From Polaribacter gangjinensis (GTDB lineage: Bacteria; Bacteroidota; Bacteroidia; Flavobacteriales; Flavobacteriaceae): a stretch of 64,000 nt of DNA. The position numbers and the translations under genes are program-made. Of this stretch, positions 8,101-17,970 are shown in pieces. Every line of letters begins with the position of its first letter. Within the stretch, counting starts at the first letter, position 1. The stretch is from assembly GCF_038024125.1 (NCBI RefSeq), contig NZ_CP150662.1, positions 2,373,501-2,437,500 on the forward strand, read 5' to 3'. The notes under the pieces were generated by a model that searched no databases, was not told the origin of the DNA, and saw nothing but the letters and a program-made list of their open reading frames with translations.

Positions 8101-11100
8101 TAAACATTTGTAGGTTTTTAAAACGACGCAAATCAACACTGATATTTTTATAAATTGCTCTTGTATTGTTAGGCTCTAAATTGGTAACTTTTAGCGTTAC
8201 AGATTGTTCGTTTTGTAACTGAACAGTAGTTGTTCCTTGCAAACGTTCTCTTTCAATTCCTGGAGGTTGAATGTAACTTCCATTATTTTGTTCAATACTT
8301 ACAACACCCACTTCAAAACCTTCCAATTCTGTTTGATTCAAATCTCTATCAGGATTGATGGTTGGATTGAGGGTTCTAACATAACGTCTCCAATCACCAC
8401 GAACCAAATCCAATTCTCCAAAACGCAATACAACAGGCATTTTAAAATTGGTTAAGAACATTCTGATGAATCGAATACTATTGAAATCAGTGATACCATT
8501 TACAGGTGTTCCACTTCTGATTGGCACTCGAAATTGATACCATTTTGTTTCTTGTCTGTTTCCATTTTCAAGGGTAACTGAAGTTGTTTTTTCATCAACA
8601 ATAAAATTTCTTCCTTTTACCAAATCATTTCTGTTCATCGAAATTTTGTATTCAAAATAACTTTCAACAGTATTCATGGTTTGATCTCTGTTGATGTCTT
8701 CTACATCAGGATAGGTTGTTGATGAAGTAGGGAAGGGTTCAGTAGACTGATTTAACGTTGGTGAATTTCCTTGTGTATTGTTAAAATCTTTGTAACGTCT
8801 GATGATGGAAGCATTCAAAGCATCCAACTGCGTTCCTCTAAAAAATGAAAAATTATCTGCTGCAGGATCGTCTAAAGAACTGTAAATGCCAATTCCCGGT
8901 AACGCTTTTTCTTCAGTGTCATTCAATCCGTCAAAACCTAAATCTTGATTTGTTCTGGCAATATCTTCTTCGTTAAAAGCATAAATGATGGATGGATTTC
9001 TTGGCACATCACCCCAAGTTGTTTTGTTGATGTTGTTGCCATCAATTTTCAATCCGTCAGCAGGCAAACCGTTCTCAAACATTTTGCGATTGTCTCTTAA
9101 AATGTCTTCAGAAATATTACCTAAATTGATATACAAATCTCCAACTTGATTTGAAATATCATTCGGATTAACATCAACTGGTAAACCTTCTTCAGTGGTA
9201 ATAGAATAATTTTGATATGGATCCATCACCCAAAATTGAATGTATTCTACGTTTGCTTGATCAAAATTATTGGTGTTCAAGGCACGCATAATTCCACCCC
9301 AATTCGTTTCAGGATTTGGCAATTTGGCAACTCCGTTTACAATAGTTGCATTTGGATTAAAGTTATAAGAACCTCTTTCTTCGGGAAAATATGCCAAATC
9401 TAAGGTTCTGATTTGTGCATTTTGAGTAATATCTAACTGTTGATTTGGGAATAATTCTCTGAAATTGATTTGTCTAGTTTCTGCTCTCGAAAGTTCGTCA
9501 GCATCAACACTTGCAGGTGTTTGTCCAATTCCATAAAAAATTTGATCAATACTATACCAAGCCAACTTTCCACGTTTGTAATTGTAAGATAAATCACTTT
9601 GATCGCCATTAAATCCGTTAAAAAAACGAGGTGTACTTGCTTCATACCAATCTAAAGGAGAAATCAAACTGATAGGAATTTGAGAAGCTTCAAAATCATC
9701 AATATAGGTTGTTGCAGCTCCAGTAACATCAATTCCTTTGGGTGATCCAGGCAATAAATAGGCAAAATCTGCTCTTACAGATAAGTTTGATGGCGCATCA
9801 GTATCTACAAAAGGTAATTTGTTTGCCAATTTTGTGAAATACGGAACTTCTGTTGAAAAATCAACATTCAAACCAAACATGGTATTGTCTATAGGTTCTG
9901 AACCAAAATTTATTTTTGGTGTGAGCGGTCTTTCCATCACATTTAAGATGGTTCCTCCAAGAGTAAAATTTTCAGAAAAACGATGTTCAACATCAATTCC
10001 CATAAAGGTTTTTCGTTGTTGATTGAACACTGCATTATTTTCTGTGGAAATGTTGATGGGTGTTCCAGAGGCTTGCAATCCTGGATCTAAAATCTGCACT
10101 CTTCCTAATTGATAATCTACCACAAAATCAACACCTTCCACTAATTGCCTTCCACCAGCAGTTACTTTTACAGAACCTTGAGGAACGTTGAAAGCACCAA
10201 TTGGAATACCTCCTGCATTGTCTGATTTAAAATATCCTTTTAAGAAATATTTGTCCTTATTTTGAAAATTATTTTGGATGTTTATTTTGGTATTCAAATA
10301 CAATTCTTTGAATAAAAATCGAGCATCAGCAGGATTTGTCAAATCGTTTTCTAAACCATTTCCAAAAGGTTCTGCTGTTGGGAAAATCACGTAGCCATTT
10401 TGTGAATTTACAGTAATTCCTTCAACATAATCAAAAAATCCGTCAGCAGTTCTAAACTGACTTTGATCTAATTGATCCAAATCTAATAATTGAATTAATG
10501 GAAGATTTGGAATGCCTGCTGTTTGTGCATTTTGCAATGTGTTTGACGGAATTCCGGTATCATCATCTCTATATTGAATTTCAAATCTGAAGCCATCTTG
10601 TGTCAGCGGAAATGCGCCCAAAGCATAGATATTTTTCATCATCAAACGCCATGTTGGGAAAGATTCATCTTGATTGGTAATTGTATTTCTGCGAAAGGTT
10701 TGTAAGATTTCTGAACGTAATAATTTTACTGCTAAATTTTGAGGAGCTTGAATTCCGTCATTCGAAAATTCTCCTACTTTAAAAGATCTTTTTGTACTTC
10801 CATTCACACTTCCAGCTACAGTATATTCGTAAGCAACTGCTAAAACTTCACCATCATTCAAACGTCTGTTCAATGAAATATAACCCAATTGCGGATGCAA
10901 TGTATATTCATTTGCGGTCAATCTTCTGGCATTTTCTAAAATGGAATAATCTGTTCCTTGATCCATTTGAAACCTAGAAATCAACGTATTATCAACAGAA
11001 GAAATATCTCTAATGCCTGCTAAAACTGTTGGATCATAAATATTATTTGCTTCGTTTTGAGGGATGTAAAGTACTTGTCCGTTTGAATTTATACTCACAG

Positions 11101-12247
11101 CATTTGCAGGTAATACAGTGCCTGAATCATCTACTAAATTTCGGTAATTAGAATTTGGATTGTTTAATTCACCCATGTCAGCAAAGGCAACTATACTTCT
11201 AAAATCATCTGTGGCAGCATTTCTGTTGGTAATCCAAACTTCAATTCGAGTGATGTTTACTTGACTGCTTACTAAAGGATAATTTTTCAACGAATTTTCG
11301 TAATTATCAATAAAAAACTGCGATAAGAAAAAGTGACGATCGTTGTCATAATCTGTTGCTCTCAACTCAAAAGGTTGAATAGAAGCTCCAGCTTCTGCAA
11401 TGATATTTCTACTTTCTGAGTTTTGTTGAGAAAAAACACCAGTAACTGTAGTTTTTCCAAATTGCAATTTGGTTTTTACTCCAAACAAGGTTTGAGCGCC
11501 ATTGATCAATGAGTTTTTGATAGTCATAGAAACGTTTCCGATTTCAATACCTTGAATGATATCGTCTTCAGTTGGTGTGTAATCTAATTTGATTAAATTT
11601 TGAAAATCAAACGTAGCTTGTGTGTCATAATTGGCTGTAAACTCTAAACGTTCACCAACTTTTGCACGCAAACTTGCATTGATTTGTTGATCAAAATCGA
11701 AGGTAAAACTACGTCTGTTTTCTTCTGAAATTTGAGGATTTTCGGTATTTTGATAGATAAAACCCAGTTTCAAATTCAAGTTTCCTGAAGGTGTAAATTT
11801 GATGGTATTTCCTCCAAAAATCGTTTCAAAGAATTTCGAATTTACATAATAATCTGGCAATAAATCTTTTTGAGCCTCTAAAGCACCTTTTCGTTTGCTA
11901 TTTGTTGCGCCCACTTTGTCTTTGAAATACTGCAACATATCTCGTTTTAAGCGATATTGTTCGTATTCTTTTCTTGTTAAGAAAATGGGAGTTTTTGTAT
12001 AATAATCTCCTATTTTTTCAACGATTACATATTTATCCAATGCTTTGTCAAAAATGACTACTTTTTTTGCTAAATCATCTAAGAAAAGTCCGCCTTTTTG
12101 GGTGTATTTGAAATCGTATTTTAATGGAATGGTATCTTTTTTAACATTCGTAGAATCCTTAGTTGAACTCGTTTGAGCGTGTGCAAGATTGCTTACTAAA
12201 AAAGTAAAAAGAGTGGTTAAAAATATTTTTTTCAAAACTTTAATCAA
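5198..12247 (-). CDS. sprA: SprA, outer membrane translocon of the type IX secretion system
   Basis: A single 2349-residue reading frame, close to the length of known SprA/Sov proteins. It begins with a signal peptide (MIKVLKKIFLTTLFTFL, cleavage near AHAQ). SprA is the giant 36-strand outer membrane beta-barrel through which T9SS cargo such as adhesins and secreted enzymes reach the cell surface; it is needed for gliding in flavobacteria. Visible hallmarks are the long series of aromatic beta strands and repeated SprA-type segments (for example TFDFDQQINASLRAKVGERL near residue 190, and repeated GSxxxTxxxGxxLxEGxDFxxDY style turns near residue 700), and a C-terminal strand ending in an aromatic-rich GFNIIYNLGGN. 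No frameshift was seen over 7 kb. It follows ruvA by 4 bases and precedes gcvH, so it is expressed from the maeB promoter. Confidence 0.97.
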   Translation of the reverse strand: MIKVLKKIFLTTLFTFLVSNLAHAQTSSTKDSTNVKKDTIPLKYDFKYTQKGGLFLDDLAKKVVIFDKALDKYVIVEKIGDYYTKTPIFLTRKEYEQYRLKRDMLQYFKDKVGATNSKRKGALEAQKDLLPDYYVNSKFFETIFGGNTIKFTPSGNLNLKLGFIYQNTENPQISEENRRSFTFDFDQQINASLRAKVGERLEFTANYDTQATFDFQNLIKLDYTPTEDDIIQGIEIGNVSMTIKNSLINGAQTLFGVKTKLQFGKTTVTGVFSQQNSESRNIIAEAGASIQPFELRATDYDNDRHFFLSQFFIDNYENSLKNYPLVSSQVNITRIEVWITNRNAATDDFRSIVAFADMGELNNPNSNYRNLVDDSGTVLPANAVSINSNGQVLYIPQNEANNIYDPTVLAGIRDISSVDNTLISRFQMDQGTDYSILENARRLTANEYTLHPQLGYISLNRRLNDGEVLAVAYEYTVAGSVNGSTKRSFKVGEFSNDGIQAPQNLAVKLLRSEILQTFRRNTITNQDESFPTWRLMMKNIYALGAFPLTQDGFRFEIQYRDDDTGIPSNTLQNAQTAGIPNLPLIQLLDLDQLDQSQFRTADGFFDYVEGITVNSQNGYVIFPTAEPFGNGLENDLTNPADARFLFKELYLNTKINIQNNFQNKDKYFLKGYFKSDNAGGIPIGAFNVPQGSVKVTAGGRQLVEGVDFVVDYQLGRVQILDPGLQASGTPINISTENNAVFNQQRKTFMGIDVEHRFSENFTLGGTILNVMERPLTPKINFGSEPIDNTMFGLNVDFSTEVPYFTKLANKLPFVDTDAPSNLSVRADFAYLLPGSPKGIDVTGAATTYIDDFEASQIPISLISPLDWYEASTPRFFNGFNGDQSDLSYNYKRGKLAWYSIDQIFYGIGQTPASVDADELSRAETRQINFRELFPNQQLDITQNAQIRTLDLAYFPEERGSYNFNPNATIVNGVAKLPNPETNWGGIMRALNTNNFDQANVEYIQFWVMDPYQNYSITTEEGLPVDVNPNDISNQVGDLYINLGNISEDILRDNRKMFENGLPADGLKIDGNNINKTTWGDVPRNPSIIYAFNEEDIARTNQDLGFDGLNDTEEKALPGIGIYSSLDDPAADNFSFFRGTQLDALNASIIRRYKDFNNTQGNSPTLNQSTEPFPTSSTTYPDVEDINRDQTMNTVESYFEYKISMNRNDLVKGRNFIVDEKTTSVTLENGNRQETKWYQFRVPIRSGTPVNGITDFNSIRFIRMFLTNFKMPVVLRFGELDLVRGDWRRYVRTLNPTINPDRDLNQTELEGFEVGVVSIEQNNGSYIQPPGIERERLQGTTTVQLQNEQSVTLKVTNLEPNNTRAIYKNISVDLRRFKNLQMFMHLQGDEGFAAVIRLGTDLAENFYELELPLTVSSGGNSQLDIWPEENNLDAFLETFGKVKLERDAIGAPINEVYTSSTQSANLPYKISVKGNPTLAQLRTIMLGLKNTGVTNKTGEVWFNELRSSGFDNKAGWAAVINADANFADVANVSVSGSIKTIGFGNVEDRINQRSLDETKQYDVATTINLGKVLTPEKWGIQLPMSYSVGERFIDPKFDPQYQDVLLADAIDQNPNSEFSRDYTKRTSISFINVKKNRNPNSTKKPKFYDVENLAVSYSQNSEFHRDYNVQKYVNENVAASAAYNFNFDSKPIEFFKNNDSIFRSKYLKFLKDLNFNPIPKTIAINSRINRSYNEQQSRNLVPGLSEQPELIQRRFLFDWDYTIGFDLTKSLQLNFNATNNYIYDAFGSGEQLQIFDNFFNTGRPNHYHQKLNATYNIPLDKFPFLDFIKADYGYSADFDWQVSSQDQTILEQVGNVIQNANTHNINTDFSFDKIYKSLNFERLLLTKAQRKNAKDKNIRINPPKKLSFGKQFLKGTFDVLTSVKKATISYTENNGQFLQGYNQPIGFLGGAPTAFAFGSQVDIRNKALENGWLVTRVDGAEYFNKTYSRTQYNKLDYTFIVKPFNDLDIDVRGNKIQTTDISQQIDLIEGRNTFEDTPIFENGNFSTSFSMLSTAFSNGDALFQRMKDYRSIIANRLASETGAPIAGFGANSQQVMLPAFIAAYSGKSPTKVNTGLFKNIPIPNWTLRYNGLMKMNWFKKNFSSFVVSHGYKSSYTISSFTNNLQFDANNPYATTNAAGNYESQRLVASATLVDEFSPLVRIDMKMKNSFSFRGEVKSDRTLTMNFNNSTLTDIDGIEYVIGLGYVFKDVKMNSRFTGKKVEMKGDINVRADISLRDNLTQIRYVDEDNTQISGGQRLFSIKFTADYRLSANLTASFYYNHQSSRYAISTTFPRQAINAGFNIIYNLGGN

Positions 12248-12251
12248 TTGA

Positions 12252-12833
12252 TTATAGATTTTTTAAAGCGAGTTTAATGATTTTTTCGATGCTTGCATCA
12301 GGATGTTCTTTTGCAATGCTATTGACAATTTTTTCGGATTGCTTTCTTTGGAATCCTAAAACTTCTAAAGCAGATAACGCTTCATCTTTGTTGGTATTGT
12401 TTGTAGGGGAAGAAACTTGATCCATATCAAAGGTTTTCAGGATTTTATCTTTCAAATCTACCAAAACTCTTTGGGCTGTTTTAGCGCCAATTCCTTTTAC
12501 AGATTGTATGATTTGCACTTGTCCAGAGGCAATAGCATGTTGAATTTCATCTGCAGTCATTGATGATAACATAGTCCTTGCAATGCTTGGTCCTACACCA
12601 GAAACAGATATCAATAATTTAAACACTTCTCTTTCTGTTTTGGTAGCAAATCCATACAAAATATGGGCATCTTCTCTAACTACCAAATGCGCATATAGCG
12701 TTATATTTTCATCTGAAGGTAAAGCTGCAAAAGTATTCAACGAAATGTGTAACAAATAGCCAACACCATTACAATCCACCACTACTTCTGTTGGATTTTT
12801 TTCAACTAAACGTCCCCTAATTTGTGTTATCAT
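12252..12833 (-). CDS. ruvA: Holliday junction branch-migration protein RuvA
   Basis: A 193-residue protein that tetramerises on four-way DNA junctions and recruits the RuvB motor. The N-terminal OB fold is MITQIRGRLVEKNPTEVVV. Domain II has two helix-hairpin-helix motifs, ISVSGVGPSIARTML and IQSVKGIGAKTAQRVLVDL. The C-terminal RuvB-binding domain is ALEVLGFQRKQSEKIV. Full length. It sits between maeB (30-base gap) and sprA (4-base gap) and is not next to ruvB or ruvC here. Confidence 0.98.
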   Translation of the reverse strand: MITQIRGRLVEKNPTEVVVDCNGVGYLLHISLNTFAALPSDENITLYAHLVVREDAHILYGFATKTEREVFKLLISVSGVGPSIARTMLSSMTADEIQHAIASGQVQIIQSVKGIGAKTAQRVLVDLKDKILKTFDMDQVSSPTNNTNKDEALSALEVLGFQRKQSEKIVNSIAKEHPDASIEKIIKLALKNL

Positions 12834-12863
12834 ACTTTCTTTTTCAGCGCCTAATGTAGTAAA

Positions 12864-15140
12864 TTATTTGTTCTTTTCGCGTTGTTGTGCATCAACAGCT
12901 GCTAAAGCTGCCATATTTACCATTTCATCTACGCTTGCACCTAATTGTAAAACGTGTACAGGTTTGCTCAATCCTAAAATAACAGGTCCAATAGAATCTG
13001 CACCATGCACTTCTTTGAACAATTTGTAGGTAATATTTGCAGCTTCTAAATTTGGAAAAATCAACACATTTACTTTTTTACCATTCAATTTAGAAAACGG
13101 AAATTCTTTGGCTAATAATTCAGGATTCAATGCAAAATCTGATTGAATTTCACCGTCAACTACCGCATTAGGATAATTTCTGTGAATGTAAGCAACTGCT
13201 TCACTAATTTTTTGAGAACTCTCTGATTTCGAAGAACCAAAGTTTGAGAATGACACCATAGCAACATTAGGTTTCATACCAAACATTTTTACCAAATTGG
13301 ATGTCATTTGCGTAATTTTTATCAAATCTTTCGCAGTTGGGTTGATGTTGATGGTTGTATCAGCCAAAAACAACGGACCTTGTTTGGTTATCATCAAATT
13401 ACAAGCAGCGACTCTTGATATACCTCTGTCTTTTTCAATCAACTCTAAAATGGGTCTTACAACACTTGGGTAAGGTCTTGAATATCCAGTAATTAGTGCA
13501 TCAGCTTCGTTTTCGTTCACCATCATTGCAGCAAAATAATTGCGTTCGCGCATTAATTTTTTAGCTTCTGTTAAGGTTCTTCCTTTTCGTTGACGACTTT
13601 TCCAATATGCTTCTCCATAACGATTTCTGCGGTCATCTTCTTCATCTGTTTTCGGATCTAGAATTGGCACATCAGCAGTAAAACCAATTTCTTCTTTCAA
13701 TGCCAAAATCACTTCTTTTCTTCCTAATAAAATTGGCAATCCAATTTTTTCATCATGAACTCTTTGCGCAGCTTTTAGTACATCTAAATAATCAGCTTCT
13801 GCAAAAACAATACGTTTGATATTGCTTTTTGCACGGTTGTGAATCATTCTGATTTCTTTTCTTCCTGATCCAGAACGTTCCATTAATTCTTCGCGATATT
13901 TTTCCCAATCTGTAATTGGTTCTAACGCAACTCCTGATTCAATGGCTGCTTTGGCAATTGCTGGTGGAATTTCGTAAATCAAACGTGGGTCAAAAGGTTT
14001 TGGAATGATGTATTCTTTCCCGAAAGATAAACTCACTTCATCATACACAATATTTACTTGCTCTGGAACCGATTTTTTAGCCAAATCTGCCAAAGCATGC
14101 ACAGCTGCCATTTTCATTTCTTCGTTGATTTTGGTTGCTCTCACATCCAAAGCACCTCTAAAAATAAATGGAAAACCCAATACATTATTTACTTGGTTAG
14201 GATGGTCAGAACGACCTGTAGCCATGATGATGTCTTTTCTGGTAGCAATCGCCAAATCGTAATTAATCTCTGGAACTGGATTTGCCATTGCAAATACAAT
14301 CGGATTTTTTGCCATGGAAAGCAACATTTCTGGAGTCACTACATTTCCTTGCGAAAGGCCTATAAAAACATCGGCATTCTGCATGGCCTCTTCTAAAGTA
14401 TGTAAATCTTGTGAAGTAGCAAATTCTGCTTTTTCTAAAGTTAAATTCTCACGGTCTTTTCTGATAACTCCTTTGCTATCACACATTACAATATTTTCGG
14501 TTTTTGCTCCCAATCTCAAATACAAACGTGTACAAGAAATGGCTGCAGCTCCAGCACCATTTACTACAATTTTTACTTTTGAAAAATCTTTATTGGCAAT
14601 TTCGATGGCATTCTTTAAAGCTGCTGCTGAGATAATGGCAGTTCCGTGTTGATCATCATGCATCACAGGAATGTCTAATTCTGCTTTCAATCTACGCTCA
14701 ATTTCAAAAGCTTCTGGTGCTTTGATGTCTTCTAAATTGATACCCCCAAAAGTTGGTGCAATTGCCTTAACAATTTGAATAAATTTATCAACATCAGTTT
14801 CATTTACTTCGATATCAAACACATCAATGTCAGCAAAAATCTTGAATAAAACTCCTTTTCCTTCCATCACAGGTTTTGAAGCATCAGGACCAATATCACC
14901 CAAACCTAAAACAGCTGTACCATTAGAAATTACGGCAACCAAATTTCCTTTGGAAGTATATTTGTAAGAATTGTTTTTGTCTTTGGCAATTTCTAAACAC
15001 GGCTCAGCAACACCTGGAGAATATGCCAAAGCCAAATCGTGTTGTGTAGCATATTTTTTAGTAGGAACTACTTCAATTTTTCCTGGTTTTGGTTTTGCAT
15101 GATACAATAACGCTTCGTGTCTTTTTCTTGAATCGCTCAT
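12864..15140 (-). CDS. maeB: NADP-dependent malic enzyme (MaeB type, with phosphotransacetylase-like domain)
   Basis: A 758-residue cytoplasmic enzyme for oxidative decarboxylation of malate to pyruvate with NADPH formation. The first ~420 residues are the malic enzyme: [13 protein letters not shown], the catalytic and metal region [14 protein letters not shown]...[13 protein letters not shown], and the dinucleotide fold [13 protein letters not shown]. Residues ~430-755 are the phosphate acetyltransferase-like domain ([16 protein letters not shown] start, [45 protein letters not shown]), which in MaeB proteins is regulatory and not catalytic. First gene of the operon leading into ruvA and sprA, with a well-formed promoter 29 bases upstream of the start. 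Confidence 0.97.
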   Translation of the reverse strand: MSDSRKRHEALLYHAKPKPGKIEVVPTKKYATQHDLALAYSPGVAEPCLEIAKDKNNSYKYTSKGNLVAVISNGTAVLGLGDIGPDASKPVMEGKGVLFKIFADIDVFDIEVNETDVDKFIQIVKAIAPTFGGINLEDIKAPEAFEIERRLKAELDIPVMHDDQHGTAIISAAALKNAIEIANKDFSKVKIVVNGAGAAAISCTRLYLRLGAKTENIVMCDSKGVIRKDRENLTLEKAEFATSQDLHTLEEAMQNADVFIGLSQGNVVTPEMLLSMAKNPIVFAMANPVPEINYDLAIATRKDIIMATGRSDHPNQVNNVLGFPFIFRGALDVRATKINEEMKMAAVHALADLAKKSVPEQVNIVYDEVSLSFGKEYIIPKPFDPRLIYEIPPAIAKAAIESGVALEPITDWEKYREELMERSGSGRKEIRMIHNRAKSNIKRIVFAEADYLDVLKAAQRVHDEKIGLPILLGRKEVILALKEEIGFTADVPILDPKTDEEDDRRNRYGEAYWKSRQRKGRTLTEAKKLMRERNYFAAMMVNENEADALITGYSRPYPSVVRPILELIEKDRGISRVAACNLMITKQGPLFLADTTININPTAKDLIKITQMTSNLVKMFGMKPNVAMVSFSNFGSSKSESSQKISEAVAYIHRNYPNAVVDGEIQSDFALNPELLAKEFPFSKLNGKKVNVLIFPNLEAANITYKLFKEVHGADSIGPVILGLSKPVHVLQLGASVDEMVNMAALAAVDAQQREKNK

Positions 15141-15168
15141 AAAATCGTTGTTTGCTTATTTAGGCTTA

Positions 15169-15197
15169 CAAATATAGGGTTTTCAACGAAAGAGCAA
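15169..15197 (-). promoter_or_regulatory. Promoter of the maeB-ruvA-sprA operon
   Basis: On the minus strand: TTG (15197-15195), 18 bases, TATATTTG (15176-15169). Full consensus match, 29 bases from the maeB start. It is the only good promoter seen ahead of sprA. Confidence 0.75.
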
Positions 15198-15246
15198 AGC
15201 GAAGTTGGTATTCTTTTAAAGGGTTTTATTAAGGAATATTTTAGAT

Positions 15247-16989
15247 TTAAAAAATCAACTCTGTAGAAATATTATTTTCAGAATGTGAAATTCTAAATGA
15301 AAAATCACTAAGGTTTGCCTGGAGTTTTGCAATACAATTTTCATTTGTCCAAGAAATGTAAATTTCATTTTCTTTTGAATTATGAACGGTCATTTTTCCT
15401 GAAAACGCTTTGGAAGTATTTCGCAATCGCATTAATTGAAGCTGTTTTGTGACCACTTCTCTTTTCAATCCGTTTTCAATTTCTGATAAACTAAGTGTAG
15501 TTCTGTTAATTTCTTTGTGAGAACTTGATCCGCCTTTATTAGCAGCTTCGTAGTTGTTTTTTCCTGCAAACAAATCCAAATACCAGACTTGTGGAATGCC
15601 AGGCATAAAGAGTTGCAAGGCTCTTGCCAACACTAATTTGTCTTCATTTTCGCCAAGTGCACTGAAAAAAGTAGCATTTATTTGATAATATGAAATTTTA
15701 TTTCCAGCTGCGTCGTATAAATTTTTGACTTTTCCACCTCTTTGTAAGATCGTTTCCATTACAAATTCAATTTCTTCATCTGCCAACAAACCCTTATTAT
15801 ACTTGCCATTTGCCTCTTTTCCTTTTAAATCTAGCACAGGAATTCCGTCATGACAACCCAGCATGTTTACTGTTTTATAGCCTTTTTCAATAATTTCTGC
15901 AGCCCATTTTAAAAGAGCTTTATTTGATCCTTTTTCTAAAGTATGAATCATTAAACCAGGTAAAAAGAAATCGTAAATTTGATATCCTTCTTTGGCAACT
16001 TCATCATGCAAATTCAATCCATATTCTGCATGAATTTCTGGTAAAACAGTCAGATTGTTTTTGGCAGCAATCTTTTTTATTCTCTCAAGATAATTCCAAG
16101 TGCCAGGTTTATTGAAAAAGTTTGATTGTCCTATTTCTTTGTGCAAATAAGCAAAAGCATCTAAACGTAAAATTTTGCATCCAAAGTTGGCAACTTTTGC
16201 TAAAGTTTTTTCGTAAAAATCCCAAACCAATTCGGATTTTGCATTGACATCCATTTGCCCTAAAAAGGTTCTTTTTTGATGAATGATTTGTAAAATTTGG
16301 GTCTTGTAATCATTAAATTCGTTGAAATCAAAAGTAGTTATATCTTGCTTATTTTCAATAAGTTGATTCACTTTTACACAGAGTGATACTGCATTTTTAA
16401 CATCCAATTCTTTAAGATGTTTTAAATCGTCAATAGTAATTTTTTGGTATTGAATTTCTTGGTAAAAAGTATTCCAATATGGTTGTTCAGATCCATCAGG
16501 AAATGGGACTTTTAAAATGGGAAGACCCGATTTTCTCATGAATAATTTTTTGAGATAGCTTTCTTCTGGAACAATAATTCCATCTTCATTTTTAATTCCT
16601 TTTCCTTCCCAAAAGCTATTCCAATTGATGAAAAAATCTTTGAATTTAGAGTGTTCACCATTTTGTAATAAGTCTTGAAATTGAGGCGAGGCAACAGACA
16701 AATGATTTAAAACAATATCAAACTTTAGCATGATATTCAGTTCTTGCAGGGCTTTTAAATCTTGTTCAGAAACCAAATCAGGATTCAAATTGTAATCAAT
16801 AATTGAAAAACCCCTATCCAAATCACTGTTAAAAAATGTGGGCAAAATGTAAAATAAAGAAAACACCTCTTTGAAATCTGGCAGTTGAAACATTTTAATA
16901 GTATCGCTTAATCTATGACCAATACTATCAGGATATGCATTGAACATGACACCATTTGGAATGGATTCTATGTGATGTTGGTGTATCAT
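15247..16989 (-). CDS. GH13_18-type glycoside phosphorylase, probably sucrose phosphorylase
   Basis: A 580-residue alpha-amylase-fold enzyme resembling the sucrose phosphorylase subfamily, which converts sucrose plus phosphate into glucose-1-phosphate and fructose. Supporting segments: KFDIVLNHLSVASPQFQDLL (region I, as in sucrose phosphorylases), ILRLDAFAYLHKEIGQS with nucleophile D277, VLPEIHAEY with acid/base E318, and LGCHDGIPVLDL with D381. The tail LQLFMPGIPQVWYLDLFAGKNN and INRTTLSLSEIENGL is also subfamily-like. There is no signal peptide, so it acts in the cytoplasm. It is last in a run receptor-MFS-fructokinase-phosphorylase; a fructokinase next door fits sucrose. Alternatives in the same subfamily are glucosylglycerol or glucosylglycerate phosphorylase, which the neighbouring kinase makes less likely. 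Confidence 0.82.
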   Translation of the reverse strand: MIHQHHIESIPNGVMFNAYPDSIGHRLSDTIKMFQLPDFKEVFSLFYILPTFFNSDLDRGFSIIDYNLNPDLVSEQDLKALQELNIMLKFDIVLNHLSVASPQFQDLLQNGEHSKFKDFFINWNSFWEGKGIKNEDGIIVPEESYLKKLFMRKSGLPILKVPFPDGSEQPYWNTFYQEIQYQKITIDDLKHLKELDVKNAVSLCVKVNQLIENKQDITTFDFNEFNDYKTQILQIIHQKRTFLGQMDVNAKSELVWDFYEKTLAKVANFGCKILRLDAFAYLHKEIGQSNFFNKPGTWNYLERIKKIAAKNNLTVLPEIHAEYGLNLHDEVAKEGYQIYDFFLPGLMIHTLEKGSNKALLKWAAEIIEKGYKTVNMLGCHDGIPVLDLKGKEANGKYNKGLLADEEIEFVMETILQRGGKVKNLYDAAGNKISYYQINATFFSALGENEDKLVLARALQLFMPGIPQVWYLDLFAGKNNYEAANKGGSSSHKEINRTTLSLSEIENGLKREVVTKQLQLMRLRNTSKAFSGKMTVHNSKENEIYISWTNENCIAKLQANLSDFSFRISHSENNISTELIF

Positions 16990-17004
16990 ATTTTAGAAAT
17001 ATAG

Positions 17005-17970
17005 TTATAAAAGTTTTGAAAGAATATTGATATTGTCTGGCAATCTCCCTACATTTTGCAATTTTAAAGCTGCTAATTTTAAAGCAACTTGAAGACATTC
17101 TTCAATGGGTTTTTGGTTGATGTAAGCAAATAAAAATCCTGACCAAAAAGCATCACCTGCACCAGTTGTATCTAATACTTTTTCGACTTTTATAGCGGGT
17201 AATGAGATGATTGGTTTGTTTTTTTGCGATAATTTAACGCCATTTTGACCTAAAGTTAAACAAACAGTTTCCACATTTAAATCATGAAAATACTTGAAAA
17301 TAGTTTCATGTGGCAATTGTTTTTCAAACAAACGAAACATATCATCTTCGCTAATTTTAATAAGGGGATTATATTTACAATACGACTCAATAATGCTCAG
17401 TGCTTCAGCTTGACTTTCCCATAATTTTTCTGAATAATTGATGTCAATGCTCAGTTTGCAGCCAATTTCAAAGGCTTCTTTGGCTTTTTTTAGAATGGTT
17501 GTTTGTGCAGGTTTTTTACTCAATGCAAAGCAAGTAGTATGAAATATTTTTGATTTTTGAAGGATTTCAGTCGGAATTTGGTTTTCTGTGATGCAAAAAT
17601 CTGCTGCACGAAAAGGAATAAAATCTGGAGTTCCTTTTGATTTTGATACAAAAATTACACTTGTTGGTTGATGGTTTATTTTTTTAATTCCGTCAACGGA
17701 AACATTTACTTCCCTAAGTTTTTTGATAACATATTCACCAAAACCATCATTTCCAATGGTTGAAATTAGCATTGGATGTAAACCAAGTCTGGCAGTATTG
17801 ATGGCAACATTGGTTGGTGAACCACCTAAATATCGGTGATAGTCTCTTGTGTTATTGATCAAAACATCCTGTTGATGTCCAATAAAATCGATTAAGATTT
17901 CACCAACACAAAGAATGTCAATTTGTTTTGTAGTACTAATCAATGTAATTATTTTTTTAATTTTCGGCAA
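17005..17970 (-). CDS. PfkB-family carbohydrate kinase, probable fructokinase
   Basis: A 321-residue ribokinase-fold kinase. Seen: DILCVGEILIDFIG at the start, the first substrate-binding loop YLGGSPTNVAINTARLG, and the catalytic signature VLDTTGAGDAFWSGFLFAY near residue 265-285 with the catalytic Asp in GAGDAF. Most likely phosphorylates the fructose released by the adjacent GH13_18 enzyme. The ATG at 17970 overlaps the MFS gene end by 14 bases; a TTG at 17943 is an alternative start that would bring the protein closer to the family's usual N-terminus. Cytoplasmic. Substrate assignment rests on context. Confidence 0.85.
   Translation of the reverse strand: MPKIKKIITLISTTKQIDILCVGEILIDFIGHQQDVLINNTRDYHRYLGGSPTNVAINTARLGLHPMLISTIGNDGFGEYVIKKLREVNVSVDGIKKINHQPTSVIFVSKSKGTPDFIPFRAADFCITENQIPTEILQKSKIFHTTCFALSKKPAQTTILKKAKEAFEIGCKLSIDINYSEKLWESQAEALSIIESYCKYNPLIKISEDDMFRLFEKQLPHETIFKYFHDLNVETVCLTLGQNGVKLSQKNKPIISLPAIKVEKVLDTTGAGDAFWSGFLFAYINQKPIEECLQVALKLAALKLQNVGRLPDNINILSKLL

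Noticed and set aside
9433..9645. 70-codon minus-strand frame inside sprA
   Set aside because: Out-of-frame shadow of sprA; the sprA frame is uninterrupted and clearly coding.
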